A model generated the notes under the pieces. It worked only from the letters and a program-made list of their open reading frames with translations, was not told the DNA's origin and did no database searches. From an uncultured Sphingobium sp. (lineage in GTDB: Bacteria > Pseudomonadota > Alphaproteobacteria > Sphingomonadales > Sphingomonadaceae), in NCBI GenBank assembly GCA_946885845.1, contig CAMPHJ010000001.1:62001-126000 (forward strand): 64,000 nt of DNA. The letters run 5' to 3'. Below, piece after piece: positions 1 through 9,787 of this stretch (position 1 is the first letter of the stretch; the number at the start of each line of letters is the position of its first letter). Both the position numbers and the translations under genes were made by a program.

Positions 1-1498
1 GCAGGATCATGCTGTTGACGCCGCCGGCGATAATGAGGTCGGTGCGCCGCCGCATTTCCGTGGGCGTAACGCTATATGCCCGGTCGGGCCACACCAGGCT
101 TTCCGCCGAAACGATGCGGCGTCCATAAAGGTTGGCGGCGGAGCGGGCGAGGCGCATGAACAGCGGATCACCGCTGTGAACCAGATCCTCGGTTTCTGGG
201 ATGTCGGCAAGTCCATAGCCGCGAATGGTGTCGAACGCGCCGCCATGCGCCTGGAACTTGGCCTTCAGGCCATGGGCATGGTTCCACGCCACGAAGGGCT
301 CGATAAAGCCCGCGATGATCATGTCCGACACCGTATGGCGATAATCCGTCCTCACCCGCTCGGCGATGTCGCTGTTCGCGGCGTCGAAATAGGGCAATGA
401 ATAATGTTCGTCCCATGCCTGCATCCAGCCCGGCTGCAACACAAAGGGAAGATAAGGCGTCAGATCATATCCGCGCCGTTTCTTGAATTCTTCCAGCAGT
501 TTTGGGCCCCACTGAATATCCTGCATCAGTTCCAGAGAATCGACAAAGGTCGAGCGCATGCCCGGCGGGTTCTTGCCCAAGGGATCGCCGACGCGTGCGG
601 CATGGGCTGCAAAGGCCGTGGGGTCGGTGTGGTCCAGGATAAGCTGAGGCCCCCGTCCGGCCGAGCCCAAGACCCCGACGTCAGAAGCAAATTGCCGGAA
701 GACGAAGACCTGCCAGTCACCAGGCGGAGGCGACCAGTCGAGCGTGCCATCCTCCCGCAGCTTGTCTGTCAGGACAATGCGGCTGGCCGGATCTAGTGTG
801 CCGGAGGTCAGCACATCGCTCCACGGCGAAATGGTCATCCCGTTCATGCCGCCGCGTTTCTTCAGGTCAGGCGCGCTGCCTTTCATCGCAACCACGGCCA
901 CGGTGCGCGCCCGCGCGTCCAACCGCTTACCCCAGTCCGCATATTTAGGATCTTTTGTACGCGGATCGAAGAAGTTGAGAGCGCCAAGCCTCTTGGTCCG
1001 CTTGGGCTGTTCGACCTTGATTGGGCCGGACGTGCCGCCCCTGACCATCGTGCGCGCCATGGCCAATTCTGTGAACGCCTTTTCCGGCGGTATCGCTTCG
1101 CCACCGCCCGACGGCCAGGCCGAGCCCAAAGTATAGTCGAGACTGAGACCAGCGCTCTTCGCGGCATCCGCCGCTGCGCGCAGATGCCCGAAGAAGCTGG
1201 GTTCGGCATAGTCGTTGACCACTGCCCTCTCTTCAGGGGTCAATTTCACGAAATTCGGCGAAAATGATTGCACCTCGGCACCGCCGAAGCCCATCTGCGC
1301 CATCAGCTGGACTTCGCGCCGCAACTCCACATCGGTTACAGCGTCGCCCGGCCACCACCAACGAAGGCGGGGCTTGGCCTCCATCGGTGGCGACTTGAAC
1401 GCCTCCGACAAGGACTCAGCCGATACCTGCACGTTCCACACTGAAAATGCCATCGCGGTGGCTGCCAGAAGCTTTGCCGTTACCCTGTTGGCGAACAT
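1..1498 (-). CDS. GH106-type alpha-L-rhamnosidase-like hydrolase, C-terminus beyond the window
   Basis: The frame is open from the ATG at 1498 to the left edge, about 499 codons, so the C-terminal part is missing. The product starts with a hydrophobic signal-like segment (MFANRVTAKLLAATAMAFS). It then shows the features I associate with GH106 rhamnosidases: RLRWWWPGD, an MGFGGAEVQSF block near residue 75, and GSAWPSGGG near residue 130. The last readable residues, AGGVNSMIL, fit the conserved GGVN core of that family. GH106 enzymes release L-rhamnose from pectic or related glycans, probably in the periplasm here. It is the last gene of a minus-strand series with GH39, GH43 and GH35 genes. The family call is fairly sure; the exact substrate is inferred. 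Confidence 0.75.
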   Translation of the reverse strand, partial: MFANRVTAKLLAATAMAFSVWNVQVSAESLSEAFKSPPMEAKPRLRWWWPGDAVTDVELRREVQLMAQMGFGGAEVQSFSPNFVKLTPEERAVVNDYAEPSFFGHLRAAADAAKSAGLSLDYTLGSAWPSGGGEAIPPEKAFTELAMARTMVRGGTSGPIKVEQPKRTKRLGALNFFDPRTKDPKYADWGKRLDARARTVAVVAMKGSAPDLKKRGGMNGMTISPWSDVLTSGTLDPASRIVLTDKLREDGTLDWSPPPGDWQVFVFRQFASDVGVLGSAGRGPQLILDHTDPTAFAAHAARVGDPLGKNPPGMRSTFVDSLELMQDIQWGPKLLEEFKKRRGYDLTPYLPFVLQPGWMQAWDEHYSLPYFDAANSDIAERVRTDYRHTVSDMIIAGFIEPFVAWNHAHGLKAKFQAHGGAFDTIRGYGLADIPETEDLVHSGDPLFMRLARSAANLYGRRIVSAESLVWPDRAYSVTPTEMRRRTDLIIAGGVNSMIL

Positions 1499-1629
1499 GA
1501 TCTGATCTCTCTCTCGATTATTAACTTGGGGCCATTCAGGCGCAACACACTCGACATCACGGCAAACATCGTCGGCCGTTCGCATTCGGGTCGGTCAATG
1601 TTACAGCCTGAAGACCATCCTTCCCAGGA

Positions 1630-3141
1630 TCAGACAGCCTCGACCAGCGCTACGCCTTCTGGCGGAAGATCCAGGATGATTTCGCCACGTCCATTGAGCG
1701 TTTTCAATTCAGGCGCAGCCAACTCCGCAGATTTGCGGATGGCGTCCATCTGCTCTCGCGTGGGATATTGCGGAGACCCCATGGCGCGCCATGCAGGATA
1801 AGGGGAACCCCGCTCCTGATCGACATAACTCACCTGTACCCGCTGCCCCGCCTGCGCGCCGCGCATCCTCACGAGCATCGCTTTGCGCGTACCTATAACC
1901 TTGCGCTCCCTGCTCGCGCCGGGGATGCCTGGCGCCTGCTGCACATCGGCGAGATTCCAGACCAGAGCGGCAAATTTTCCCCCGTCCATTGTCGAGGCCA
2001 GGGCGGGTCCTTTTACCGCAAGTCTGCGGTCACTCAGGCGATTGAGCAACTTATAGGTGTTGAACTCGGGTTTCGCGACGCTGCCCCGGGCCAGCATGCC
2101 CCAACCATTCTGTCCTTCCTTGAAGACCCAGTTTGCGACCATATTTTCCTCATATTCGCCGCTGATCTGCCATTGACCCATGGCATGACAGTGAGGAAGG
2201 CTTTGCGTAATGGCGTGCGCGATCATGGCCGGGCTGTCGGATGACCATTCGTTCAACCACAATTCGGCTCCCTTGAACCGCGTCGCATCGATCTGCTTGC
2301 GGGCGAGCGCCACGCCCGCCGGCACGACGTCATATTCCCGGTAGCGATCAGCCTTGCCAAAGATCATCGCCTGGTCATCGCCAGGGTAAATGTGGGTGGA
2401 TACGAAATCGACCGGCGTGCCAGTCTTTTCGCAATATTCCAGAAACTGCGGGATCCATTGGATAGCAGAGGTCGCCGGGCCGCCAATCCTGATCGACGGG
2501 TCAACAGCCTTAACCGAGCGAGCGCTCGCCTTGTAAAGCTCGAAATATTGCTCCTGCGTTCCACCCCAAAACCAGGACGTCAGGTTCGGTTCATTCCAGG
2601 CTTCAAAATACCATTGCCGCACTTCCGACGCGCCATAACGCTGTACCAGATGCCGCACAAACTTCTCGACCAGTTCGGACCATTTCTCCATCGAGCGCGG
2701 AGGGCTGACATCAGCCCTGTAGAAGCCGAACTTCTTCGTTCCGCTCGCCAACGCCTGCGGCATGAAACTCAGTTCGACGAAGGGCTGCACGCCACGGTCC
2801 AGCAGGCCATCATAGACGGCGTTGACGTTCTGGAAATTGCCGTTCGCGCCCACGCCCATTTCATCATTGAAAATTCCGTGAAAACGCACGCGTTTAAGAC
2901 CGGCTTCGTTCTTGAAGCGTTCGAGATCCTTGCGCCAGGGCTCTCTCATCGTGATCGCCGCACGATCCGATCCCATGACGCGTGACCAGATATGGTCCAG
3001 CTTGCCTGTTTCGCGCCGAAGATCTATTTCGACGACCTGGCTCGCTTCCTCCGCCCACGCCGGCGAAGTCAACGCGGCGGCGCCAACCGCTCCACTCAGG
3101 GCTGTGAACTGGCGGCGTGTCCAGACAGGCATCTCATCCAT
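1630..3141 (-). CDS. GH39 beta-xylosidase-like glycoside hydrolase
   Basis: 503 residues. The N-terminus carries a twin-arginine-type signal (TRRQFTALSGAVGAAALTSPAWA), so a folded export route is likely. The catalytic domain has the two GH39/clan-A glutamates: the acid/base in YFEAWNEPN and the nucleophile candidate in WLNEWSSD. GH39 enzymes are mainly beta-xylosidases, acting with retention on xylo-oligosaccharides. The start at 3141 is preceded by AGGATAAAAGACCG; an in-frame ATG three codons later is less well spaced. The gene lies 131 bases before the GH106 gene and 57 bases after the GH43 gene on the same strand, which suggests one transcript for arabinoxylan or pectin breakdown. Substrate is inferred from family and neighbours. 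Confidence 0.83.
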   Translation of the reverse strand: MDEMPVWTRRQFTALSGAVGAAALTSPAWAEEASQVVEIDLRRETGKLDHIWSRVMGSDRAAITMREPWRKDLERFKNEAGLKRVRFHGIFNDEMGVGANGNFQNVNAVYDGLLDRGVQPFVELSFMPQALASGTKKFGFYRADVSPPRSMEKWSELVEKFVRHLVQRYGASEVRQWYFEAWNEPNLTSWFWGGTQEQYFELYKASARSVKAVDPSIRIGGPATSAIQWIPQFLEYCEKTGTPVDFVSTHIYPGDDQAMIFGKADRYREYDVVPAGVALARKQIDATRFKGAELWLNEWSSDSPAMIAHAITQSLPHCHAMGQWQISGEYEENMVANWVFKEGQNGWGMLARGSVAKPEFNTYKLLNRLSDRRLAVKGPALASTMDGGKFAALVWNLADVQQAPGIPGASRERKVIGTRKAMLVRMRGAQAGQRVQVSYVDQERGSPYPAWRAMGSPQYPTREQMDAIRKSAELAAPELKTLNGRGEIILDLPPEGVALVEAV

Positions 3142-3198
3142 CGGTCTTTTATCCTGTTTTTCTGTAACATTGGGAATTTTGAGCGTGTGAACGCCCGC

Positions 3199-4989
3199 TC
3201 ATCGTGAACAGGCAGGCCTCCCCCCGCGGGTGATGCCATTTTCGTTCACCGCATCGATCGTGACGCAGTAGCCTTTCCCAATGTTGAGGCTCGCTACGGT
3301 GATCGACGTCTTTCCATCATAAACCTGGTAATTCTGGTTCAGCAGGTCGGGGCGAACCCCAAGCCGCACGACGTAGAATTCGGCCCCCTTTGCCGGTGCC
3401 CAGTTGATCACTGCGCTGCGCCCGTCATCGCCGTCCCGGCGAAGAGACGCGCGGCGCACCTTGGCGGGCTTTACGCCTCCACCATTGCCGAAGACCCGCA
3501 GATCCGAGAGCGAAAATTTCCCCCCATCAGGCGAATGGATGTTGCGCAGACGGACAAAGCGAGCCCGCTCTGGCTTGGGGAGGACCTCATAGTCATGGGG
3601 AGCATCGACGCCGTTTTGCGAGCGATCGACCGCGGCTTTCCAGGTCCGGCCATCCAGTGAGAGTTCGAGGATATAATTATAGACGTCCGCGCTGACCCCC
3701 AGCGCTTTGGCGTCCTGATCGGCGAAGTTGATCTGCACCGCCTCGATCCGCTTGGGAGCGCCGAGATCTACCTGAAACCATTCGCCTGCCCCGCCGGTCT
3801 TGGCTGACCACCAACTCCGCACATCCTCATCGACCGCATCTTTCGCAGAATATCCGTCCAGCGTCGAAGAGGCGCTTACGCTTTTCAGCCGCGAGAGCAG
3901 CATCCATCCCGTAAGTTTGCGGCTCCCCCCGATGTAGCGCGGGTAATCGGCCAGATAGGTGTCTGCGATAACTTCACCCGATCGCGAGAAGCTCGTCGGA
4001 AACAGCCCCAAACGCCGCTCGAAAATATGTCGTTGGGAAATCGTCATCGTTCCCGCATGCCACCACTGGCCATCCTTCCCCTGGAAGGTCGATCCATGGC
4101 CTGCGCCTGTAATGAAGCCGGTCGGCTTGAACGCGAACGGACTATAATCCTGATAGACGAACGGCCCTAACGGCTTTTCCGACACCAGCATCCCGTTGGC
4201 ATAAGTCTTGAACTCCGTGCCAGGCGCTGAATATTCAAGATAGTAGCGCCCCTTGCGCTTCGTCATCCAGGCGCCCTCGACGAAGGTCATGCCTTTAAAC
4301 TTCTCGTTCCTGTCACCGGGAACTTCCCAGCCCCGTTCGTCCGGTTTGCGCGACTGGGGGATGTCCACCTTCGCGATCGGCTGAAACGTCTTGGGATCAA
4401 GCTCCTCAGCATGGAGCGGCCCCTTGGATGCGAGGCCGTGGTAAAGATAGAGCCGTCCATCATCGTCCAGAAATAGGGCGGGGTCCTGATAGCCCGGGCT
4501 GATGTCTGCCGCCACGCGCCATTTTCCGCTCATTGGATCGTCGGTCATCCAGATATGCCGGGTATCCTCGCTGGTTGCGAGATACAGCTTGTCGTTGATG
4601 ACCACGACGGTCGGAGCAAATTTGTCAACGGCGTAACCGGTCGGCTGGACGAACTCCCATCGCAGAAGGTCCGTCGAATGCCAGTAGCCGCCCGAGTGCG
4701 AAGCGAAAAGCCAGTAGCGGCCCTTGAACAAGACAATCGTGGGATCTGCAGCTTCCCGGAAGGACTCCTTGGGCCGCGGCTGAAGCGGGCGAAAGGGCGA
4801 AGGCGCCTGATAGCGGTAGGGCAGATCGACCGGGTTCGCATAAGTCGCAAATCGGTCAGCGCCAGCCGCTTGCAGCGGGTGCATGGAAAACAACATCGCG
4901 CCAGTGGCCATCAGGCAGGCGACCCGAGACAGCCCCGGTCGAGCGCTGGAACAGGGACCTAAAATCATTCTGACCACGTCATTTGCCAT
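3199..4989 (-). CDS. GH43 hydrolase with discoidin-like and fibronectin-like C-terminal domains
   Basis: 596 residues. A basic, then hydrophobic start (about residues 15-42, ending LQAAGA) looks like a signal peptide. Residues about 70-350 form a five-bladed propeller of GH43 type with its acidic triad: Asp in AADPTIV, Asp in QDPALFLDDDG, and Glu in FVEGAWM. Residues about 365-495 resemble an F5/8 type C (discoidin, CBM32-like) domain (EWFQVDLGAPKRIEAVQI, ARFVRLRNIHS). The last 90 residues look like a fibronectin type III fold. GH43 members cleave arabinan, arabinoxylan or beta-xylosides. A galactose- or polysaccharide-binding side domain fits attachment to polymer. It sits between the GH39 and GH35 genes. 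Whether it acts on arabinose or xylose linkages cannot be told by eye. Confidence 0.82.
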   Translation of the reverse strand: MANDVVRMILGPCSSARPGLSRVACLMATGAMLFSMHPLQAAGADRFATYANPVDLPYRYQAPSPFRPLQPRPKESFREAADPTIVLFKGRYWLFASHSGGYWHSTDLLRWEFVQPTGYAVDKFAPTVVVINDKLYLATSEDTRHIWMTDDPMSGKWRVAADISPGYQDPALFLDDDGRLYLYHGLASKGPLHAEELDPKTFQPIAKVDIPQSRKPDERGWEVPGDRNEKFKGMTFVEGAWMTKRKGRYYLEYSAPGTEFKTYANGMLVSEKPLGPFVYQDYSPFAFKPTGFITGAGHGSTFQGKDGQWWHAGTMTISQRHIFERRLGLFPTSFSRSGEVIADTYLADYPRYIGGSRKLTGWMLLSRLKSVSASSTLDGYSAKDAVDEDVRSWWSAKTGGAGEWFQVDLGAPKRIEAVQINFADQDAKALGVSADVYNYILELSLDGRTWKAAVDRSQNGVDAPHDYEVLPKPERARFVRLRNIHSPDGGKFSLSDLRVFGNGGGVKPAKVRRASLRRDGDDGRSAVINWAPAKGAEFYVVRLGVRPDLLNQNYQVYDGKTSITVASLNIGKGYCVTIDAVNENGITRGGRPACSR

Positions 4990-5087
4990 GTTCCTGCAGA
5001 CCCCCTCAAATTTTCGACGACTTAGTTGTGATTAGAAACAATTTGTATTTTGCGCGCTTTGCGCACCGCTAAGGCTGATCCAGAAAC

Positions 5088-6692
5088 CTAGTAGGTTGAA
5101 AGCTTTACGCGAAGCAGCGCAGGCTGTTCGTTGAAGTTGAAGCCATAGGAGATTTGATCACCATTCCAGCGGCGGCTTGCTTGCCAGCGGCCATCGATGA
5201 AGGTTCCCTCCTCCGCGCTCATGATCTGCCCGTTCACGGCCGGATCGACGGGCGTGAATTGAAAGCGGCTATATTGCCCGGCAACCAGAAATTCATTGGG
5301 GCCGAGCTGAGCGACCACACCGCCACCGACAGGCTCCTTCGCCCAAGGCGGCGGCTCCATGCCCGGCCAGGGAATGTCGAAATTGTTGCGCCCATAGGTG
5401 ACGGAAATCTTCCAGCTGCCCATGGAGGTCGAGTCCTCACCCGCGCTGTTCTTGGCGGTGCCCCAGGTCGGGTGCTTGCTGGCGATCGCAGCCCAGTCGC
5501 TCGCGATAGGCCGGAACAGGCGGTAAGGGGCGGCGAACGCCTCAATCGTGGCAGCGTCCAACTTGCGCGTGCCGAGCGGGTAATTGGAGTAGCTCGTCGC
5601 ATCCATTCCAAATGGCGCCCAGCCGATGGCCCCCCGCCCCAGCGCGGCCCAGAAGAAACGAACGGCCCAGATTGCGTTGCTCGTCTCGGGGACAAACAGC
5701 GCATTGTCTGGCCGCGCATAGCGATCGAGCAGGCCCAGATAGGTCTTTTCAAGCGGCAGATAGAGGTCAGGGCCGATAAGATCCAGCGCAGGCGCAGCCG
5801 TCTTCCAGATTGGCAGCACGTTCCAATTGGGGCCGCCGCTCGCGACCTGGGCGGCCATGGCAGTGCCCGTCGCGTCGAAGACCGCGGCGTTGGTGTACAG
5901 GGGCAAGTTCTTCTCAGCCTTGCCAGCGACAGCCACTTCCTGCACGAACCGCGCATAGGTCCAGGCGGCGAATGCCTGGTCCGCCTCCTTACCGAACACC
6001 TCAGCCCATGTCCCCGCCGGCTTTCCTGATGCGCGGCGGATGTCTTCGGGCACCTGCTGGGCGAAAAGCCGCTCGGCTGCAGGCGAATAATCGCGAGCAA
6101 CGCCGTGGCTCCCGATCTCATTTTCAACCTGGACCATGATGACCGTGTGCTCGCGATCGACCTCGCGCAAATGCCGCATCAGCGCGACAAAGGCCTTTCG
6201 GTCGGCAGCAAGTGTCCCCTCACCAAGCGGGGAAAGCGTGGTTGTAGGGCGGCCGTCCCGCTTCTGCAGACGGGGGAAGCGCTTCGTGTCGCTTTTCACC
6301 CATTCCGGCGTGTAGGTTGAATCGCCGTTTTTCCAGCTTCCGAACCATAGCAGCACAACGCGCATGTCATTTTTACGCGCCTGGGCGAGCAGCGTATCGA
6401 CCCAGCTATAGTCGAACCTGCCCTCGGTAGGCTCAAACTGTTCCCAGGCGACGGGAATTTCGATCGTATTGGCGCTCAGCGCCTGCATCACCGGCCACAC
6501 CTGAGGCAGCACCGAGGGATAATTGCTCGAATTATGCACCTGGGCGCCCAGCATCAGATAGGGCTTGCCATCCACCAGCAACGCGTGCCGCCCATCTTCC
6601 GTGCGAAGACGCGGCAGTTCACCTGCATGGGCCGACGCAGCGGCAGCGACGCTGCAAAGCATTAGCGTCATGAAGCGAATAGAGTGGCGCAC
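5088..6692 (-). CDS. GH35 beta-galactosidase-like hydrolase with C-terminal DUF5597-type region
   Basis: I start this gene at the GTG at 6692 rather than at an ATG 42 codons upstream. The GTG has GGAG six bases before it, and the product then begins with a clean signal peptide (RHSIRFMTLMLCSVAAAASAHA). The mature protein has the GH35 acid/base Glu in VQVENEIGS and the nucleophile Glu in FVPETSNA, plus the N-terminal barrel strands (NTIEIPVAWEQFEP). The C-terminal third fits the extra domain seen in bacterial GH35 proteins that are not LacZ-like. Length about 534 residues. It probably removes terminal beta-galactose from side chains in the periplasm and heads the minus-strand hydrolase series. 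Confidence 0.82.
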   Translation of the reverse strand: MRHSIRFMTLMLCSVAAAASAHAGELPRLRTEDGRHALLVDGKPYLMLGAQVHNSSNYPSVLPQVWPVMQALSANTIEIPVAWEQFEPTEGRFDYSWVDTLLAQARKNDMRVVLLWFGSWKNGDSTYTPEWVKSDTKRFPRLQKRDGRPTTTLSPLGEGTLAADRKAFVALMRHLREVDREHTVIMVQVENEIGSHGVARDYSPAAERLFAQQVPEDIRRASGKPAGTWAEVFGKEADQAFAAWTYARFVQEVAVAGKAEKNLPLYTNAAVFDATGTAMAAQVASGGPNWNVLPIWKTAAPALDLIGPDLYLPLEKTYLGLLDRYARPDNALFVPETSNAIWAVRFFWAALGRGAIGWAPFGMDATSYSNYPLGTRKLDAATIEAFAAPYRLFRPIASDWAAIASKHPTWGTAKNSAGEDSTSMGSWKISVTYGRNNFDIPWPGMEPPPWAKEPVGGGVVAQLGPNEFLVAGQYSRFQFTPVDPAVNGQIMSAEEGTFIDGRWQASRRWNGDQISYGFNFNEQPALLRVKLSTY

Positions 6693-7099
6693 ATGATCTC
6701 CTATCAACTGCCGACCGTTATACGTCCCTTGCCCCATAAGTAAACCACATCGTTGCATTTTGTGCGGATCGGCTGCTGCCTGCGTTCGCGCGATCTCCGC
6801 CCCCTCGTCGTCGTTCACCCGCCGATGTGGTCACTTCGACCTTCGCTCCACCCAGTCACCGCTTGCGGTTGATGTTTTACTTGTATGAGTATATCTGCTT
6901 TTATGAATTTTGTAATGCTCCGCTTCGCCAATCAGACGAACGAGCCGCACAGCTTAGCGAGCCCCATGATTTCCTTTACCCAAGTTTCATCCTGCGATGT
7001 CGCGCTCGGCTCGGCGCGATCGAAGAGACGCGGCGCGCCCGTTGGTCGCAGGAGCAAAATGGCCCGCGTAGTTCTGAAAATGATCGGGAGTTTTCCTTC
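6693..7099. promoter_or_regulatory. Divergent intergenic region between GH35 and aldehyde dehydrogenase genes
   Basis: About 400 bases separate the outward-facing GTG starts at 6692 and 7100. The stretch around 6868-6910 is much richer in A and T than its surroundings and probably holds the promoters. Short frames inside it look random and have no good ribosome site. I see no regulator gene and no clear palindrome, so the sugar-responsive regulator is presumably encoded elsewhere. Confidence 0.4.
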
Positions 7100-8665
7100 G
7101 TGATTGATGGCAGCATTTTAATTGGCAGAGAAGCACGTCAGCGGGCGCCCAAATTCACAGGGTTTGACGCGACGAACGGCGATGCCGGCCCACAATATTT
7201 CTCCACTGCGGGGAATGAGGATGTAGCAGACGCGTGCTTGCTAGCCGCAAGCGCGGCAGAAAGCTTCGCCACGCTCAGTCCAGAGGCTCGCGCCAGTTTT
7301 CTGGAAGCTGTCGCGTATGAGATTGAAGCCATTGGCGACGACCTGATCGCCAATGTCATGGTCGAAAGCGGATTGCCACGGCCCCGGCTTGAAGGCGAAC
7401 GGGCCCGCACGATAAACCAGTTGCGCCTTTTCGCGTCGGAAGTCCGCGCCGGTCTCTGGCTCGACATCACGATCGATCCTGCGATGCCCGACCGCACGCC
7501 GCCGCGGCCTGATCTGCGCCGCATGAATGTACCACTCGGCCCCGTGGCCGTGTTCGGCGCATCGAATTTCCCTCTCGCTTTTTCTGTTGCGGGGGGCGAC
7601 ACGGCTTCCGCCTTCGCAGCCGGGTGCCCCGTCGTCGTGAAGGGCCACCCGGCCCACCCCGCCACGGGCGAACTGGTGGCGCGCGCCATCGGCCGTGCGG
7701 TCGCCGCCTGCGATCTGCATCCGGGCGTTTTCTCCTACCTCCCAGGCGCGAGCAATGAACTAGGTGGCGCGCTGGTGGCCGATCCGCGCATCAAGGCAGT
7801 CGGCTTCACTGGATCGCGCGCGGGGGGACTCGCTCTTGCGGCCATCGCTGCAAAACGGGAAGAGCCCATTCCGGTTTATGCCGAAATGAGCGCCATCAAC
7901 CCTGTCATCCTTATGCCCCATGCGCTGAACGCACGGGCGGAAGACCTGGCAAGGGACTTTGTGTCGTCGTTGACGCTCGGGGCTGGGCAGTTCTGCACCA
8001 ACCCCGGTATCGTAATCGCCATGGACGGTCCGGGCCTCGACCGCTTCCTCACCGCTGCGACAGGCGCTGTGACAGCGGCTTCGCCTCAAGTGATGCTGAC
8101 GGCCGGCATCCACCTCGCCTATAGCAAGGGCGTCGCCGCATTGCGCGCCAATCCGAATGCAGATTTGCTGGCTGCGGGACCCGCACATTCCACCTGCGGC
8201 AGCGCGGCCCTGTTTGCCGCCAGCGCGGAAGCTTTCGCCAGCGACGCCTCCCTGCGGGAAGAGGTGTTCGGTGCATCGTCAGTGGTGGTCCGCTGCAAGG
8301 ATATAGACGCGATGGCGCGAGCAATCGGAGGGCTGGAGGGGCAGCTGACGGCCACCATCCACCTCGACCCCGAAGATGAGCCAACCGCCTCCCGGATACT
8401 GCCCCTGCTCCAGGGAAAAGCCGGACGGATCCTTGCCAATGGATGGCCAACAGGCGTGGAAGTGACTTGGGCGATGGTTCATGGCGGGCCCTTTCCGGCA
8501 ACCACAGACGGACGCTCCACCTCCGTCGGCACCCTGGCCATGGCGCGCTTCCTGCGGCCGGTCTGCTATCAGGACATTCCCGACGATCTGCTGCCTGTAC
8601 CGGTGAAGCATGACAACCCATGGAAACTTCCTCGCCGGATCAATGGCGAAAGAGAGTCCGCATGA
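7100..8665 (+). CDS. 2,5-dioxopentanoate (alpha-ketoglutarate semialdehyde) dehydrogenase-like
   Basis: 521 residues from the GTG at 7100, which has GGGAG nine bases upstream; the longer open frame upstream is unlike any aldehyde dehydrogenase. The enzyme has the family residues: oxyanion Asn156 in FGASNFPLAF, general-base Glu262 in YAEMSAINPV and nucleophile Cys299 in GAGQFCTNPG. This subgroup oxidises alpha-ketoglutarate semialdehyde to 2-oxoglutarate with NAD(P), the last step of oxidative (Weimberg-type) pentose or hexarate catabolism in the cytoplasm. Its stop overlaps the AraD1 start (ATGA), so the two are translationally coupled. The opposing hydrolase genes would supply the pentoses. 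Confidence 0.85.
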   Translation: MIDGSILIGREARQRAPKFTGFDATNGDAGPQYFSTAGNEDVADACLLAASAAESFATLSPEARASFLEAVAYEIEAIGDDLIANVMVESGLPRPRLEGERARTINQLRLFASEVRAGLWLDITIDPAMPDRTPPRPDLRRMNVPLGPVAVFGASNFPLAFSVAGGDTASAFAAGCPVVVKGHPAHPATGELVARAIGRAVAACDLHPGVFSYLPGASNELGGALVADPRIKAVGFTGSRAGGLALAAIAAKREEPIPVYAEMSAINPVILMPHALNARAEDLARDFVSSLTLGAGQFCTNPGIVIAMDGPGLDRFLTAATGAVTAASPQVMLTAGIHLAYSKGVAALRANPNADLLAAGPAHSTCGSAALFAASAEAFASDASLREEVFGASSVVVRCKDIDAMARAIGGLEGQLTATIHLDPEDEPTASRILPLLQGKAGRILANGWPTGVEVTWAMVHGGPFPATTDGRSTSVGTLAMARFLRPVCYQDIPDDLLPVPVKHDNPWKLPRRINGERESA

Positions 8666-9639
8666 TCCGTTCACTCATACAATATGCCGATAACGCCGGA
8701 CGCGGCGTCGCCGCTTTGGACGCACAGGGCGACGCTCACCAACTGGTGGGCGTCTCATCCATTCGCGACCTCGCTCTCGACGCTATCGAAAGGGGCAAGA
8801 CGCTGCTGGAGCGGGCCAATGCCTTGCGTGGGAGCCGAATTTCGCTGCAAGGCGTCAGACTTCTGGCCCCGATCGACCACCCGGATCCAGCGCATCTGCT
8901 GATCAGCGGGACTGGTCTCACCCATCTGGGTTCCGCCGAAGGCCGCGACAAAATGCACAAAGCGGCTGCCGCAGGGCATGCCACCGACAGCATGCGCATG
9001 TTCCTGATGGGCGAAGAGGGCGGTAAGCCCGGCGACGGCCAGGAAGGAGTGCAGCCGGAATGGTTCTACAAGGGCGACGGATCGATTCTGGTATCGCCGG
9101 ACGCTCCCCTCACCATGCCGCACTTCGCCGGTGATGGAGGCGAAGAGCCTGAGATTGCAGGCATCTATTTGAACGGCCCGGACGGCACGCCCTTTCGTCT
9201 CGGCTTTTCCCTCGGCAATGAATTTTCAGATCATGTGACCGAAAGAGTCAATTATCTATGGCTCGCGCATAGCAAGCTACGGCAGGCGGCCTTGGGACCG
9301 GAATTGCTGCTGGGCGACTTGCCTGCCGATGTTCGTGGCGTCAGCCGCATCTTGCGAGATGGCGAAACCCTGTGGGAACGGCCATTCCTGTCCGGTGAAG
9401 CCAACATGTCGCACAGCATCCACAATCTTGAACATCATCATTTCAAATATGCGCAGTTCCGGCGGCCCGGCGACGTGCATGTGCATTTCTTCGGTACAGC
9501 CACCCTCTCCTTCACCGACAAGGTGCAGACGAAGGTCGGAGACTTGTTCGAAGTGGCTGCCGACTGTTTCAGCTTGCCGGTCCGCAATCCGTTGGTCCGG
9601 GCAGCGGACCAGGGCATTGCAAGGGTGAAACCGCTGTAA
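8662..9639 (+). CDS. AraD1-family (GguC-like) 2-keto-3-deoxypentonate dehydratase
   Basis: 325 residues from the ATG at 8662, which overlaps the stop of the preceding dehydrogenase by four bases. The sequence belongs to the FAH-like AraD1/GguC group (MIRSLIQYADNAGRGVAALD at the start, HHFKYAQFRRPGDVHVHFFGTA near the C-terminus with the acidic and histidine metal site). Members dehydrate L-2-keto-3-deoxyarabonate to alpha-ketoglutarate semialdehyde, exactly the substrate of the upstream enzyme. The pair is therefore the lower half of an oxidative arabinose or xylose route. The sugar dehydrogenase, lactonase and aldonate dehydratase are not in the window. The family is well supported; choice between L-arabinose and D-xylose is not resolved. 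Confidence 0.8.
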   Translation: MIRSLIQYADNAGRGVAALDAQGDAHQLVGVSSIRDLALDAIERGKTLLERANALRGSRISLQGVRLLAPIDHPDPAHLLISGTGLTHLGSAEGRDKMHKAAAAGHATDSMRMFLMGEEGGKPGDGQEGVQPEWFYKGDGSILVSPDAPLTMPHFAGDGGEEPEIAGIYLNGPDGTPFRLGFSLGNEFSDHVTERVNYLWLAHSKLRQAALGPELLLGDLPADVRGVSRILRDGETLWERPFLSGEANMSHSIHNLEHHHFKYAQFRRPGDVHVHFFGTATLSFTDKVQTKVGDLFEVAADCFSLPVRNPLVRAADQGIARVKPL

Positions 9640-9787
9640 GCGTTCCGATGGCGCTGAACCGAGCGAACGAAAACCGGCGAGCGCCGCCAGCAGGTGAGGA
9701 CCATGCGGAAGCCGCCTATCAGCATGGCGCGCTTCTTTCCGGTTGCGGTTGCACAGCGCCTAAGGTCGCGGGCAGGTTCCGGCACAG

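Noticed and set aside
6885..7103. 72-codon frame in the divergent region before the aldehyde dehydrogenase
   Set aside because: No good ribosome site or domain, and it overlaps the likely promoters and the better-supported GTG start at 7100.
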